DNA from: JBCBDX01 sp039815825
GTDB taxonomy: Bacteria > Pseudomonadota > Alphaproteobacteria > Rhizobiales > Rhizobiaceae
Length of the DNA stretch: 64,000 nt
Reading direction: 5' to 3'
NCBI GenBank assembly: GCA_039815825.1
Contig: JBCBYO010000002.1
Coordinates: forward strand, 1-64,000
Positions 24,568 through 34,309 of this stretch are shown piece after piece. The translations under genes were made by a program, and so were the position numbers. Numbering within the stretch: position 1 is the first letter of the stretch; each line of letters begins with the position of its first letter. The notes beneath the pieces are model-generated. The model saw only the letters and a program-made list of their open reading frames with translations, searched no databases and was not told the origin of the DNA.

Positions 24568-27500
24568 GCTGCTTCTCCCACCGCAATGCCTTCCACGCGG
24601 TCTTCCAATTCTTCGGTCGCGGCACAAAGCGCGTCCCATGTTTCATCATCCGGCTCCCAGAAAGCGCGGTCGCGCGCTTCGATGAGACGGCCAGCAAGCT
24701 TGGCGCTTGATTTCGGATTGAGCTCGGCCATCCGCCGACGCATGTCGGGGTCGAGTACAAAAGTTTCAGCCAAATTCTGATAGACCCACGGCGCAACCTG
24801 CCCTGTTGTGGCGGACCATCCCAACGTGTTGGTCACGTGTGATTCAATGGCTCGTACGCCCTCAAAGCCACTATCGAGCAAAGGCTCATAAAATTTCGGA
24901 TTGAGCGCGCGTGTCCGGCTTTCCAGCGCAACCTGTTCGCCAAGCGTGCGCACCTTGCCTTTGCCCGATGTCTGATCCGAGACATAGACGCCCGCATCCT
25001 TGCCACCAGCCTTTTTAATCGCGCGGGAAATGCCGCCAAGCGTGTCAAAATACTGGTCGATGGATGTCACACCAAGCTCGACCGACTCGATGTTTTGATA
25101 AGCTGCATCGACGTCTTTCAAAATGCTGTGCAGCATAGCCGACTGACGCACCGGCTTGCCATCAACGCCGTAGGCAAAGCCTTTGCGCGCTGTGAACGCT
25201 TCGGCAAGTTCGTCTTCATTGTCCCAAGCACCGCTTTCGATCAACAAATTGACATTCGCACCATAGGCTCCATCGGCGTTGGAGAAGACGCGTAGCGCCG
25301 CCGTTTCCAAATCGCAGCCATGCTCTTCAGCGTAGGCCAGCGCATGAGCGCGGATGGGGTTTTGATCCAGCGGCTCATCTTCCGCCATCACAGCTTCAAG
25401 GCTCGCTTCTGCCAAGAGCTTGGTTTGCAACGGAAGAAGATCGCGGAAAATGCCGGAAAGCGTCATCACAACATCAACGCGCGGACGACCAAGTTCTGAT
25501 AGCGGCAGCAAGTCAGCGCCCGCCAAACGCCCAAAGCTATCAAAGCGCGGCTTGGCACCGATCAGCGCCAGCGCCTGGGCTATGGGTGCACCTTCTGATT
25601 TTAAATTATCCGTGCCCCAAAGCACCATCGCGACAGTTTTGGGCATTTCACCATTATCAGCGATCAGGCGTTGCAGCAGGCGCTCGGCCTGTTTTGTGCC
25701 GTCTGCCACGGCAAAAGCGCTCGGCAAACGGAATGGATCAAAGCCATGAATGTTGCGCCCTGTCGGCACAATATCTGGCGAACGCACAATATCGCCACCA
25801 GCAACAGGACGGATGTAACCGCCATCCAGCGCATGCAAAAGCGCAGGCAATTCATGGTCTTTGCCAAGGTTTTGATCAAGCGCCGCCAAAACCTCTTGCT
25901 GCTCGGCGGAATCGAGATCGACACCGGCTTCGATCATCGCTTCACGCGCGGTTTCAACCATATCAACCCGGGCATTTGGCGAGACCGGCTCGCCCACAAC
26001 ATGCAGACCATGCGGGATAAGCATCGTTTCATATTCGTGCAGCTCGTGCGCCAGCTTCGGCACTTCGGTCAGGCCCTGCTCGCTCCACGACACATGCTCT
26101 TCCACCATATCCAGCGCGACAGCCTGTGCATGGATTGCCGTGGTAAGATCAACCCGCTCTTCGATTGCCTCTGGCTCACTGGCGCGCCAACGGTCAATGG
26201 CGGCTTTCAAGTCCAACAAACCTTTATAAAGGCCGGCTTTACCGACCGGTGGCGTCAGATAGCTGATCAATGTTGCTGCGGAACGGCGACGTGCGATCTG
26301 TCCTTCTGACGGGTTATTAGCCGCATAAAGATAGAAGTTAGGAACATCGCCGACGAGACGATCTGGCCAACAATCGCCTGACAGACCGACATGCTTTCCG
26401 GGCATGAATTCCAACGCGCCGTGTGTGCCGAAGTGCAAATAGGCGTCGGCGCCAAAATCTTCGCGCAAGAACCGGTAGAAGGCTGCAAAGGCGTGCGTTG
26501 GGGCAAAACCCTTTTCAAAGAGCAGCCGCATCGGGTCGCCCTCATAACCGAAGGCCGGCTGGACACCGATGAACACATTGCCGAACTGCGCACCATAAAC
26601 GAAAATGTTGCGCCCATCGGACTGCGCGCGACCCGGTGCTGGGCCCCAAGAGGCTTCAATCTCGTCGAGCCATTCCTCCCGGCGCACATGGGTTTCGGCA
26701 TCAATCAGATGGGCAACATTGGCTGGCGCGCCATATTGTGACGCATTGCCTTCCAAGATAGCATCACGCAGCGCATCTACGCTCTCTGGTACCTCAACGC
26801 TGTACCCGGCCTCGCGCATACTCGTCAGCGTGTTGAAAAGCGACTGGAACACCGACAGAAATGCCGCTGACCCCATCGCCCCACCGTTCGGCGGAAAATT
26901 GTAGATGATCGTTGCAACCTTGCGGTCTGCAATGTCAGTACGGCGCAACGCGATTTGCTTGGCCACACGGTCGACCATCACGTCGATACGCTCACGGCAG
27001 GGTTGCATGTCAGCACCAACCACGCCGCTGTCAAACTGGCATTGACGTTTGCAACCGGTACAGCCAGCTGCGCTTTCGCACCGCCCGGCAAAAAGAACTG
27101 GACCAGTACCGCCATCAATCTCGGGGAGCGAGACCATCAAAGTTGCTTCGATGGGGCTTAGACCGCTGTCCGACCCTGCCCACTTTTCAAGCGTCTGAAA
27201 TTCAGAAGAAAAGGCAGTGGTATAGGGCACATCCAACGCCGCCAACGCCTCTTCGGCAGCGCGCGCATCATTATAGGCAGGCCCGCCCACAAGCGAGAAA
27301 CCGGTCAGCGACAACACATGATCCACAGTCGCTTTGCCGTCCGCCATGAAGAATTGTTCGATGGCAGGTCGGGCGTCCAAACCACTTGCAAACGCCATCA
27401 CCGCATTGATGCCGCGGGCACGCAACGACCGCAAAACATCTTCATAATGCGCCGTGTTCTTCGCCAGCACATAAGAGCGCATGATCAAGACACCAACCGT

Positions 27501-28280
27501 ACCGAGGCTGGGATCAAAGCCGGTTGCTTGCTTGTAGACCTCAAAATCATCGGTAACGCCATGCGGCAGCGCTGGATCGAAAAGCCCGACTTCAGGGTAG
27601 ACAACCGGATCAAGCGCCTTGACCGTTTTCTTCAGTTCTGAACGGTCGCCAGCGGCATAGCGCGATACCAAAAATCGCACTAAATTCGCGATGTTTTCGT
27701 CAGAGCCCGCGAGCAAATACTGCAGCGTCATAAAATAGGCGCGCAGATCCTGCGCTTTGCCAGGGATATATTTGAGCAAGCGCGGGATCGCGCGCAGCAT
27801 CTTCATCTGGCTAGAACCAGCTGAGCCACCCTTCTTATGCTTACCACGCAAACGCTTCAGCAATCCAAGCGCACCGCCGGTTGGTTTGGCCATGTCAAAA
27901 TCACCCATCTTGGTGAGTTTGACGATTTCGGCGGCAGCCAACGAACAGACGGTGCAATCGTTTTGAGCGCGCGCTTCTTCAAGCCAAGGCGTGAGCGTAC
28001 GCACATGATCTTCCAGGAAGATCATGTTGGCGACGACAATGTCACCGGTCAGAATGTCATCCCGGCACGCGTCTTTCGCTGCGCCACTATCAGCCCAGTC
28101 CGCTACAGCGTGGAGGCGAAGATCAAGCCCTGGAATATCATCGGCAAGCGCAAGACGCGCGCGCTCCGCCGTGCCAGACATATGATTGTCCAACGTGACA
28201 ATCACCACCTTGATCGGAACTGCTGCCACTGATGCGGCAGCCATTTTCGCCTCAGCGGGCGTAATGTGCTTTTGCATCAT
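24564..28280 (-). CDS. bchH: Magnesium chelatase large subunit BchH
   Basis: BchH binds protoporphyrin IX and inserts Mg2+ with BchI and BchD. The 1238-residue protein has the expected length; the CobN/BchH fold is shown by blocks such as FVYGAQFGNVFIGVQPAFGY, HFGTHGALEFMPGKHVGLS (about residue 640) and NIHGFDPFRLPS. The ATG at 28280 overlaps the end of bchB by 29 bases. The partner genes bchI and bchD are not in this window. Confidence 0.97.
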   Translation of the reverse strand: MMQKHITPAEAKMAAASVAAVPIKVVIVTLDNHMSGTAERARLALADDIPGLDLRLHAVADWADSGAAKDACRDDILTGDIVVANMIFLEDHVRTLTPWLEEARAQNDCTVCSLAAAEIVKLTKMGDFDMAKPTGGALGLLKRLRGKHKKGGSAGSSQMKMLRAIPRLLKYIPGKAQDLRAYFMTLQYLLAGSDENIANLVRFLVSRYAAGDRSELKKTVKALDPVVYPEVGLFDPALPHGVTDDFEVYKQATGFDPSLGTVGVLIMRSYVLAKNTAHYEDVLRSLRARGINAVMAFASGLDARPAIEQFFMADGKATVDHVLSLTGFSLVGGPAYNDARAAEEALAALDVPYTTAFSSEFQTLEKWAGSDSGLSPIEATLMVSLPEIDGGTGPVLFAGRCESAAGCTGCKRQCQFDSGVVGADMQPCRERIDVMVDRVAKQIALRRTDIADRKVATIIYNFPPNGGAMGSAAFLSVFQSLFNTLTSMREAGYSVEVPESVDALRDAILEGNASQYGAPANVAHLIDAETHVRREEWLDEIEASWGPAPGRAQSDGRNIFVYGAQFGNVFIGVQPAFGYEGDPMRLLFEKGFAPTHAFAAFYRFLREDFGADAYLHFGTHGALEFMPGKHVGLSGDCWPDRLVGDVPNFYLYAANNPSEGQIARRRSAATLISYLTPPVGKAGLYKGLLDLKAAIDRWRASEPEAIEERVDLTTAIHAQAVALDMVEEHVSWSEQGLTEVPKLAHELHEYETMLIPHGLHVVGEPVSPNARVDMVETAREAMIEAGVDLDSAEQQEVLAALDQNLGKDHELPALLHALDGGYIRPVAGGDIVRSPDIVPTGRNIHGFDPFRLPSAFAVADGTKQAERLLQRLIADNGEMPKTVAMVLWGTDNLKSEGAPIAQALALIGAKPRFDSFGRLAGADLLPLSELGRPRVDVVMTLSGIFRDLLPLQTKLLAEASLEAVMAEDEPLDQNPIRAHALAYAEEHGCDLETAALRVFSNADGAYGANVNLLIESGAWDNEDELAEAFTARKGFAYGVDGKPVRQSAMLHSILKDVDAAYQNIESVELGVTSIDQYFDTLGGISRAIKKAGGKDAGVYVSDQTSGKGKVRTLGEQVALESRTRALNPKFYEPLLDSGFEGVRAIESHVTNTLGWSATTGQVAPWVYQNLAETFVLDPDMRRRMAELNPKSSAKLAGRLIEARDRAFWEPDDETWDALCAATEELEDRVEGIAVGEAA

Positions 28281-29796
28281 AAAGTGTATCTACAGTGATT
28301 GGATTAAAGCCGCGCTCGACGGCAAAACTCTCTGTGTTCCGGCGGGCCTTACCCCGCACGAAGAACGGTATTTTTTTCAGCTCTTTTTCAGCGTCCTGCG
28401 TCCAGGCCAAGACATTGGACTCGGCAGCTTGCTCGCGCTCCGCCGGCGCATGATTCTCATTGGCATGAACAGCAGCGAGGTGGGATGATTGCGCGTCATC
28501 ATTAAACTCAAAATCGTCTCGGAACATTTGCAACAAATGCTCCTCCAAGCCCATCATGAGCGGGTGGACCCAAGTATCGAAAATGACATTGGCACCCTCA
28601 AAACCCATTTGAGGCGAGTAACGTGCCGGGAAATCTTGAACATGGACAGGCGATGAAATCACGGCACAGGGAATGCGCAAACGCTTAGCGACATGCCGCT
28701 CCATCTGCGTGCCCAAGACGAGTTCGGGCTGAGCCGCGATGATCGCGTCTTCCACTTCCAGATGATCATCAGTGATCAGTGCTTCCACACCATACTGTTC
28801 GGCCGCAGCGCGGACATCGCGCGCAAACTCACGCACATAGGTGCCAAGACCGCAGACCTTAAAACCAAGCTCTTTTTCCGCAATGCGCGCTGCGGCAATG
28901 GCATGCGTCGCATCGCCAAAAATGAAGACACGCTTGCCGGTAAGATAGTTGGAATCGATCGAGCGTGAATACCAGGAAAGCCGCTCGTCTTCCGAAGCCA
29001 AAACAGGTGCCGGATCGACATCCGCCAATTCAGCGATCGCGTTGATAAACTCTTTCGTCGCGCCGACCCCAATCGGCTGCACATCAATGATCGGTTGCTT
29101 GTAGGTGCGCTTAAGCCATTGCGCGGCTTGGCCCGCAATTTCAGGGTAGAGCACAATGTTAAAATCGGCATTCGGAAGAAGCGTCAGATCATAGGGCGTC
29201 GCATGCAACGGAGCGACGACATTGACTTCAACACCAAGCGCCTCCACCAAACGGACGACTTCAACAATGTCATCTCGGTTACGGAAACCGAGCGCGGTGG
29301 GCCCCAATATGTTGCAGCTCTTCGGCGCGTTTTCATCTCGTTCTGCAGGCGTACGGCCGCCAGCAAATCCACGAACCAGTTGGAAGAACGTTTCCGCCGC
29401 GCCCCAATTTTCCTTCTTTTGATAGGAAGGCAGCTCAAGCGGCACCACCGGAATATCGAGACCCAGCGTCTTGGCCAAGCCGGAGGGATCATCCTGCAAT
29501 AATTCAGCCGTACACGATGCACCAACAATGATGGCTTTGGGATCAAATCGCTCGACGGCATCATGACAAGCCGACTTGAAGATTTCAGCTGTATCACCGC
29601 CCAAATCTCGCGCCTGAAAAGTCGTGTAGGTGACCGGCGGACGCGACTTGCGCCGTTCGATCATTGTGAACAGAAGATCGGCATAGGTGTCGCCCTGTGG
29701 AGCGTGCAGCACATAGTGAAGGTCACGCATAGACGCGGCTACACGCATCGCGCCCACATGTGGCGGCCCTTCATATGTCCACATGGTCAACTGCAT
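28252..29796 (-). CDS. bchB: Light-independent protochlorophyllide reductase subunit BchB
   Basis: BchB forms the catalytic component with BchN and supplies the aspartate ligand of the NB cluster in known structures. The 514-residue protein starts MQLTMWTYEGPPHVGAMRVA, matching the family, and has IIVGASCTAELLQDDPSGLA near residue 90. The C-terminal part ends in AVERGFNPITVDTLYDAK, the small dimerising domain. Its start overlaps the bchN stop (TAATG). Confidence 0.97.
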   Translation of the reverse strand: MQLTMWTYEGPPHVGAMRVAASMRDLHYVLHAPQGDTYADLLFTMIERRKSRPPVTYTTFQARDLGGDTAEIFKSACHDAVERFDPKAIIVGASCTAELLQDDPSGLAKTLGLDIPVVPLELPSYQKKENWGAAETFFQLVRGFAGGRTPAERDENAPKSCNILGPTALGFRNRDDIVEVVRLVEALGVEVNVVAPLHATPYDLTLLPNADFNIVLYPEIAGQAAQWLKRTYKQPIIDVQPIGVGATKEFINAIAELADVDPAPVLASEDERLSWYSRSIDSNYLTGKRVFIFGDATHAIAAARIAEKELGFKVCGLGTYVREFARDVRAAAEQYGVEALITDDHLEVEDAIIAAQPELVLGTQMERHVAKRLRIPCAVISSPVHVQDFPARYSPQMGFEGANVIFDTWVHPLMMGLEEHLLQMFRDDFEFNDDAQSSHLAAVHANENHAPAEREQAAESNVLAWTQDAEKELKKIPFFVRGKARRNTESFAVERGFNPITVDTLYDAKAHYAR

Positions 29797-31115
29797 TACG
29801 CTGCCTCCCCCGCAAGGGTGACATCAAGCCTGCCGCGGCGCATGAGCGGGCGCGCAAAAAGTTCTGCCAAGTCGCCTGCCTGGTCGTAACCCTGGATGGG
29901 TGTAAACGCGAACTCGATCGACCATTTGGTTGAGCGGCCTTCCGCCTCAAACGGATTGCCAAGACCCATACCGCAGATGATCAGATCGGGATCGGCTGCG
30001 CGGCAGCGGTCTATCTGCTTTTCAACGTCCTGACCTTCAGAAAGGGTAACGTTGTCAGGTAGCCGATCCAGCTCAGGCGCAACAATTGCCTTGTTCAAGA
30101 AAGGTGTACCAACTTCTACGATATCAGCACCGACCTCGGTGGCCATAAAACGGGCCAAAGCGGGCTCCAACTGGCTATCGGGAAAGAAGAAAAGCCGTTT
30201 GCCTTCAAGTTGTTGCCGATAGTTTTCCAACGCACGACGGGCGCGCGCCTGCCCGGTTGCAACCACCTTATCAAAGTGCGCTCGATCAACCCCAAATGCC
30301 TCCGCAGCCGCCCATAGCCAAGCCGTGGTGCCCTGCTCGCCCAGTGGCATCGGCGCCTCCAAACGCATCGCACCACGTTTTTCGATGAGATGCGCAGCCT
30401 CGGTAAGATAAGGCTGGGCAAGCAGCAATTTGGTTTGCGCCCCAATCGCCGCTTGCTCCAACCCCGAACGCGCTGGGAGGAAGGATACGCGCTCGATGCC
30501 AAGGGCAGAAAAAAGACGTTTGAATTGATCTTCAACAACGTCGGCAAGGCAACCCATCACTAAAAGATTAGCCGGATCGCTATCGGCCGCTGCCGGCAGC
30601 TCTTCAACAATCGCTTTCAGGAAATTGTCTTCGCCTTGCGTGAAAGTCGTTTCGATACCACTGCCGGAATAGGACACCACCCGTAGGTCAGGGCCATGAA
30701 GGCGACCAAGGCGCTGTGCGGCCCGCGACAAATCCAACTTGATGACTTCGGAAGGACATGAGCCGACCAAGACAAGCATTTTGATATCCGGCCGTCGCGA
30801 GACCAGACGGGCGACCACCTTGTCAAGCTCATCATTCATGTCCGCCATACCCGACAGATCCCGGTCGTCGATAATGGCCGTGCCAAAACGTGGCTCGGAA
30901 AAGATCATCACGCCTGCCGCAGACTGCATCAAATGGGCACAAGTTCTGGAGCCAACGATTAAGAAGAATGCGTCCTGAACCTTGCGGTGGAGCCATATTA
31001 TGGAAGTCAGGCCACAGAAAACCTCATGCTGACCACGTTGTCTGATGGGTGTTGAACCGGCAGCTTCAGCCGCACGCGATTTGGCAACATGAGGCGGGAC
31101 ATGTGTGTTCATCAC
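29796..31115 (-). CDS. bchN: Light-independent protochlorophyllide reductase subunit BchN
   Basis: BchN is the NifD-like partner of BchB and holds three cysteines of the catalytic 4Fe-4S cluster. Cysteine regions are GQHEVFCGLTSIIWLHRK (about residue 30), GSRTCAHLMQSA and LVGSCPSEVIKLDL. 439 residues. It overlaps bchF by 4 bases and bchB by 1. Confidence 0.97.
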   Translation of the reverse strand: MMNTHVPPHVAKSRAAEAAGSTPIRQRGQHEVFCGLTSIIWLHRKVQDAFFLIVGSRTCAHLMQSAAGVMIFSEPRFGTAIIDDRDLSGMADMNDELDKVVARLVSRRPDIKMLVLVGSCPSEVIKLDLSRAAQRLGRLHGPDLRVVSYSGSGIETTFTQGEDNFLKAIVEELPAAADSDPANLLVMGCLADVVEDQFKRLFSALGIERVSFLPARSGLEQAAIGAQTKLLLAQPYLTEAAHLIEKRGAMRLEAPMPLGEQGTTAWLWAAAEAFGVDRAHFDKVVATGQARARRALENYRQQLEGKRLFFFPDSQLEPALARFMATEVGADIVEVGTPFLNKAIVAPELDRLPDNVTLSEGQDVEKQIDRCRAADPDLIICGMGLGNPFEAEGRSTKWSIEFAFTPIQGYDQAGDLAELFARPLMRRGRLDVTLAGEAA

Positions 31116-31624
31116 AGCACCTCGACCCCGTTAGGGACCTCATAGCCAGACTGCTGAAGACGCGCCATCCGCAGTTTTAGGACGAACTGCGCAGCGTTTA
31201 TCACGTAAGTCGCGTAGGCAGCCAGAGCCAGCCACATCAAACCCTCTGGCGACAGTAGACCGCCGAACGAAGCAATGAGGTAAGCGGTGTGCAGCGCCAA
31301 GACGAGAATGGAAAAAACATCTTCCCAGAAAAATGCTTCGGCAAAGAGATATCGTCCAAAGACAACTTTCTCCCAAACGGCGCCTGTCACCATGATGGTG
31401 TAAAGTAGTGATGTCTTGATGATGATCGATAGGTCAGCAACCAGCAGCCCGTTACCAGTAATCAAGTAGCGGATCACCAAACCAAGGCTGATCAAAAAGA
31501 CGGCAAACTGAAGCGGCGCCAGAATCGCTTGTACCAACGTCCACGGCGTTTCATCCCGTCTTTTTCTTTGTTCCGGTGTATAAAGCGGATGCACCGCAAA
31601 CCGGCTTGTCGACTGGACAGACAT
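31112..31624 (-). CDS. bchF: 3-vinyl bacteriochlorophyllide hydratase BchF
   Basis: BchF hydrates the 3-vinyl group to hydroxyethyl, the step before BchC. The 170-residue membrane protein has about four hydrophobic segments and the family blocks VHPLYTPEQRKRRDETPW and VWEKVVFGRYLFAEAFFWED. It is the first gene of the long - superoperon; GGGAGG lies shortly before the ATG, and a CrtJ/PpsR-type site with promoter lies 50-70 bases upstream. Confidence 0.95.
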   Translation of the reverse strand: MSVQSTSRFAVHPLYTPEQRKRRDETPWTLVQAILAPLQFAVFLISLGLVIRYLITGNGLLVADLSIIIKTSLLYTIMVTGAVWEKVVFGRYLFAEAFFWEDVFSILVLALHTAYLIASFGGLLSPEGLMWLALAAYATYVINAAQFVLKLRMARLQQSGYEVPNGVEVL

Positions 31625-31655
31625 CGACCCAGCAGCCTCCCTCTAGGATGCACAA

Positions 31656-31695
31656 AGATTAGCCGTTATACGCAAAGTGTCAACTTTAATTGACG
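31656..31695 (-). promoter_or_regulatory. bchF promoter with a CrtJ/PpsR-type operator
   Basis: On the - strand CGTCAATTAAAGTTGACA (31695-31678) is a one-base-off TGT-N12-ACA palindrome. Its right arm makes the -35 TTGACA (31683-31678), followed after 16 bp by TAATCT (31661-31656), the same -10 hexamer as before bchG. No second site is seen 8 bp further on. The rest of the 243-base gap to ppaA holds nothing else I recognise. Confidence 0.72.
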
Positions 31696-31867
31696 TATAT
31701 TTTTGTTTACAATCATGCGCACGTCGGCCATCTTCAGCGCGTTTGGCGCCAATCAGTAACTGATCGTCACCAAATCAACGTTGCGCAGAGCATTTGCGGA
31801 CGTTGCCTAGCCATCGAAAGCCTTAGCTTTTGCAAGGTCGAATAAACAACCACGGCGGAAACGCTGC

Positions 31868-32833
31868 ATGGAACGGGACGAGCACATTGTTGGCATGGAT
31901 GACCTGGACAAAGATGTCTTTGACCGGGCCGATCCCGTTAGCGCTGTTGACAAGTCGGACTCAGAGCCTGAAAACCCTATAGAAAACGGGGCTCTAACGG
32001 CATACCTAGCTGTTCTGGTACGCACCCATGTCCTTAACGCGGCGATCGAACGGTTGGAAAAGCGAAACGTTACAGATCAGGTTCTAGACCGGAGAGTAGA
32101 AAACGTCTCCCGGCTTGTCGCCTCCTATGTAACCGACTTGGACCTTAAGAAGCTTCGCGAGGAAGATGAGGGCTCGCCGGTCACCGAGGCTGAACTCATT
32201 AAACAGCTCTTTAGCCTCACCGGCGACCTTCGCGGCGGATTTAAAGTGCTTGAGCGCAGCGCTCAAATCCTGGGCAAAGCTTGGGAAAGCGATTCCAGGA
32301 ACTTCTTGGAGGTCACCATTGGCATGACCAGGTTGCAGCTTTTGATGCGCAAACTGGTCGAGTTCTCACCTGACATCCATCTGTCGACGACAAGCGGTAA
32401 GGCGCTCGTCGCAGTTGCAACCGGCGAGGAGCACACCTTCGGCCAGTGCATGCTGGAAGAAATCTTGCGTGCGCATGGCTGGCAAACAATCTTGTTCAAT
32501 CCGAGTGATACAAAAGGGTTGGCCAATCAGATCAAGCGTGAACGTGTTCAGCTTGTATGTTTCTCTTGGATATCGTCACACCTTGAAAAACAGGTTCAAG
32601 AAGAGTTGGACGCCGTTCGAGCCATGCCAATTCTGACACGCCCAATCATCATCGCCGGCGGACAGGCGGCGTTGAAAAAAGACAAGTGGATCGTCAGCCA
32701 CGGCGTTGACCAACTTTGCGACAGCGCCTATGCCGCGACCGAAATCGCGTCAAGAATCACAAAAGTTATCGAGAAGAACGCAACAACGTGGGGAATTGAG
32801 GAACCCCTCGAAGATGCAGGCGGGCTGGGGTAA
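31868..32833 (+). CDS. ppaA: Cobalamin-binding antirepressor PpaA/AerR
   Basis: PpaA/AerR is a B12-dependent light/redox regulator that acts on PpsR/CrtJ. The 321-residue protein has a variable N-terminal half and a C-terminal B12-binding-like Rossmann domain: VAVATGEEHTFGQCMLEEIL (about residue 180), with the His of EEHTFG a likely cobalamin ligand, and RPIIIAGGQAAL near residue 257. It lies directly before ppsR with no gap, the conserved arrangement. The N-terminal 150 residues are long compared with the short AerR form, so an internal start is possible. Confidence 0.92.
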   Translation: MERDEHIVGMDDLDKDVFDRADPVSAVDKSDSEPENPIENGALTAYLAVLVRTHVLNAAIERLEKRNVTDQVLDRRVENVSRLVASYVTDLDLKKLREEDEGSPVTEAELIKQLFSLTGDLRGGFKVLERSAQILGKAWESDSRNFLEVTIGMTRLQLLMRKLVEFSPDIHLSTTSGKALVAVATGEEHTFGQCMLEEILRAHGWQTILFNPSDTKGLANQIKRERVQLVCFSWISSHLEKQVQEELDAVRAMPILTRPIIIAGGQAALKKDKWIVSHGVDQLCDSAYAATEIASRITKVIEKNATTWGIEEPLEDAGGLG

Positions 32834-34252
32834 ATGGAACAAAAAATAGTTCGCCCACTGCATAAACCGTTTTCTGAAACGAACAAAATGTTCGCTAAGC
32901 TCGATGCGAAGGCCGTTAATGCTCTGGCCGCGATCGGCGCTGACATAACTTTGATATTGACCGGGCAAGGTGATATTGTTGACGTAGCGTACGCCGACGA
33001 AACACTGGACCGCTACAACCTCAATGATTGGATTGGACGTAAATGGTCTTCGGTCGTCACAAGCGAGTGCCTGGACAAAATTGAAGGCCTGCTCGACGAA
33101 AACGCCCAGAACGGGACAACCCGTAAACGCCAAGTCAATCACCCGGCTGACGGCCTGCCCGACTTACCTGTCGAATACTCACTGATTAGCGTAGAAGGCC
33201 TGCCCTATAAGGTCGCGGTGGGCGACGACCTTCGCCGCCTTTCTCAACTGCAACAACAGCTTGTCAAAGTCCAAGTTGAGCTGGAAGCAGAGTACCGGCG
33301 GATCCGGGAAGCCGAAGGGCGTTACCGCACAATTTTCCACAAGTCGGAACTGCCAATCATCATTGTGGACGGCGAAACCAATTCAGTCGTCGATTTGAAC
33401 CTGTCCGCAACAAACTTTATGCGTCTTGCAGCGGCCAAGATCATCGGCAAGAACATCCAAAACACCGTCCACCGTGACTCACGGGCACAACTGGCAGAAG
33501 CCATCAACGCCGCGCGCCATGGCGGGAGCCGCCAACACACCAATTTGCTGTTAAACGACAACTTGGCAGTGCAAGTTACGTTGGAACCTTATCGGGAAAA
33601 CGGCCGTAGCAACGTCATGATCACGCTGCAATCAGCCGACAGCAACAAAGACCAATCGCTTCAATCGGTCGATGCAATTGCGCTCGACAGTTTCCCCGAA
33701 GCGCTGGTGATCATCAATCGCGATGGTGCGATTGTTAGCCCGAATGAGCGCTTCCTTGATCTTATTCACATGATGAACAGATCGCTGATCATTGACCGCA
33801 ACCTCAATACTTGGTTGGGCGCTTCAGCGGTTGATCTGCAGGTGCTCCTTTCACGAGTAAAGGACGAGGGACAGGTGCGTCAGTTCTCGACGGTCGTGCG
33901 CGATGAAATTGGCACGACAACACCAGTGTTTGTCTCGGCCGCCCGTTACGAAGGCGATGATAAAATCGGCGTTGTCATCACGGAAAATCAACGCCGCGAG
34001 AAGCAATTCCCGGTTCCAAGTCCATCAGCGGACGATGGAAATTCGGATTTCTCGCAGCTCGTCGGACGCGTCCCACTCAAAGAGCTTATCCGCGAAGCCG
34101 CCGATGTCATCGAAAAAATGTGCATCGAAGCAGCACTGCGTCAGACCGAAAACAACAGAGCTTCCGCAGCGGACATGTTGGGCCTGTCACGACAAAGCCT
34201 TTACATCAAACTTAAGCGCCACAATCTCGAAGATTTTGACGCGGACAGCTGA
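32834..34252 (+). CDS. ppsR: PAS-domain repressor PpsR/CrtJ
   Basis: PpsR/CrtJ represses photosynthesis genes under oxygen by binding TGT-N12-ACA sites. The 472-residue protein has an N-terminal PAS region, a coiled stretch (QLQQQLVKVQVELEAEYRR, about residue 140), two further PAS domains (RTIFHKSELPIIIVDGETN; LDSFPEALVIINRDGAIVSP) and a Fis-type helix-turn-helix at the end (ASAADMLGLSRQSLYIKLKR). Only two cysteines occur: Cys79 and Cys430, the latter in the DNA-binding domain (EKMCIEAALR). The mid-protein cysteine that pairs with it in Rhodobacter is absent. Confidence 0.95.
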   Translation: MEQKIVRPLHKPFSETNKMFAKLDAKAVNALAAIGADITLILTGQGDIVDVAYADETLDRYNLNDWIGRKWSSVVTSECLDKIEGLLDENAQNGTTRKRQVNHPADGLPDLPVEYSLISVEGLPYKVAVGDDLRRLSQLQQQLVKVQVELEAEYRRIREAEGRYRTIFHKSELPIIIVDGETNSVVDLNLSATNFMRLAAAKIIGKNIQNTVHRDSRAQLAEAINAARHGGSRQHTNLLLNDNLAVQVTLEPYRENGRSNVMITLQSADSNKDQSLQSVDAIALDSFPEALVIINRDGAIVSPNERFLDLIHMMNRSLIIDRNLNTWLGASAVDLQVLLSRVKDEGQVRQFSTVVRDEIGTTTPVFVSAARYEGDDKIGVVITENQRREKQFPVPSPSADDGNSDFSQLVGRVPLKELIREAADVIEKMCIEAALRQTENNRASAADMLGLSRQSLYIKLKRHNLEDFDADS

Positions 34253-34262
34253 CGACCTCAAC

Positions 34263-34306
34263 TGTCAATTATAGTTGACAGTCAATTCTGTCACACTTAA
34301 TCTTCA
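34263..34306 (+). promoter_or_regulatory. bchG promoter with tandem CrtJ/PpsR-type operators
   Basis: TGTCAATTATAGTTGACA (34263-34280) is an exact TGT-N12-ACA site with 6-bp perfect arms (TGTCAA/TTGACA). A degenerate second site begins TGTCAC at 34289, again 26 bp on, and ends TCA instead of ACA. A promoter fits inside: TTGACA (34275-34280), 17 bp, TAATCT (34298-34303). The bchG ATG at 34310 is only 6 bases after the -10, so the transcript could be leaderless. Confidence 0.75.
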
Positions 34307-34309
34307 ACC

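Noticed and set aside
25671..26309. 212-codon open frame antisense to bchH
   Set aside because: Lies wholly inside the well-conserved bchH; treated as a shadow frame.
31696..31867. Second CrtJ/PpsR site in the bchF-ppaA gap
   Set aside because: TGTTTACAATCATGCGCA does not keep the ACA half-site and the spacing is not the 8-bp gap used elsewhere.
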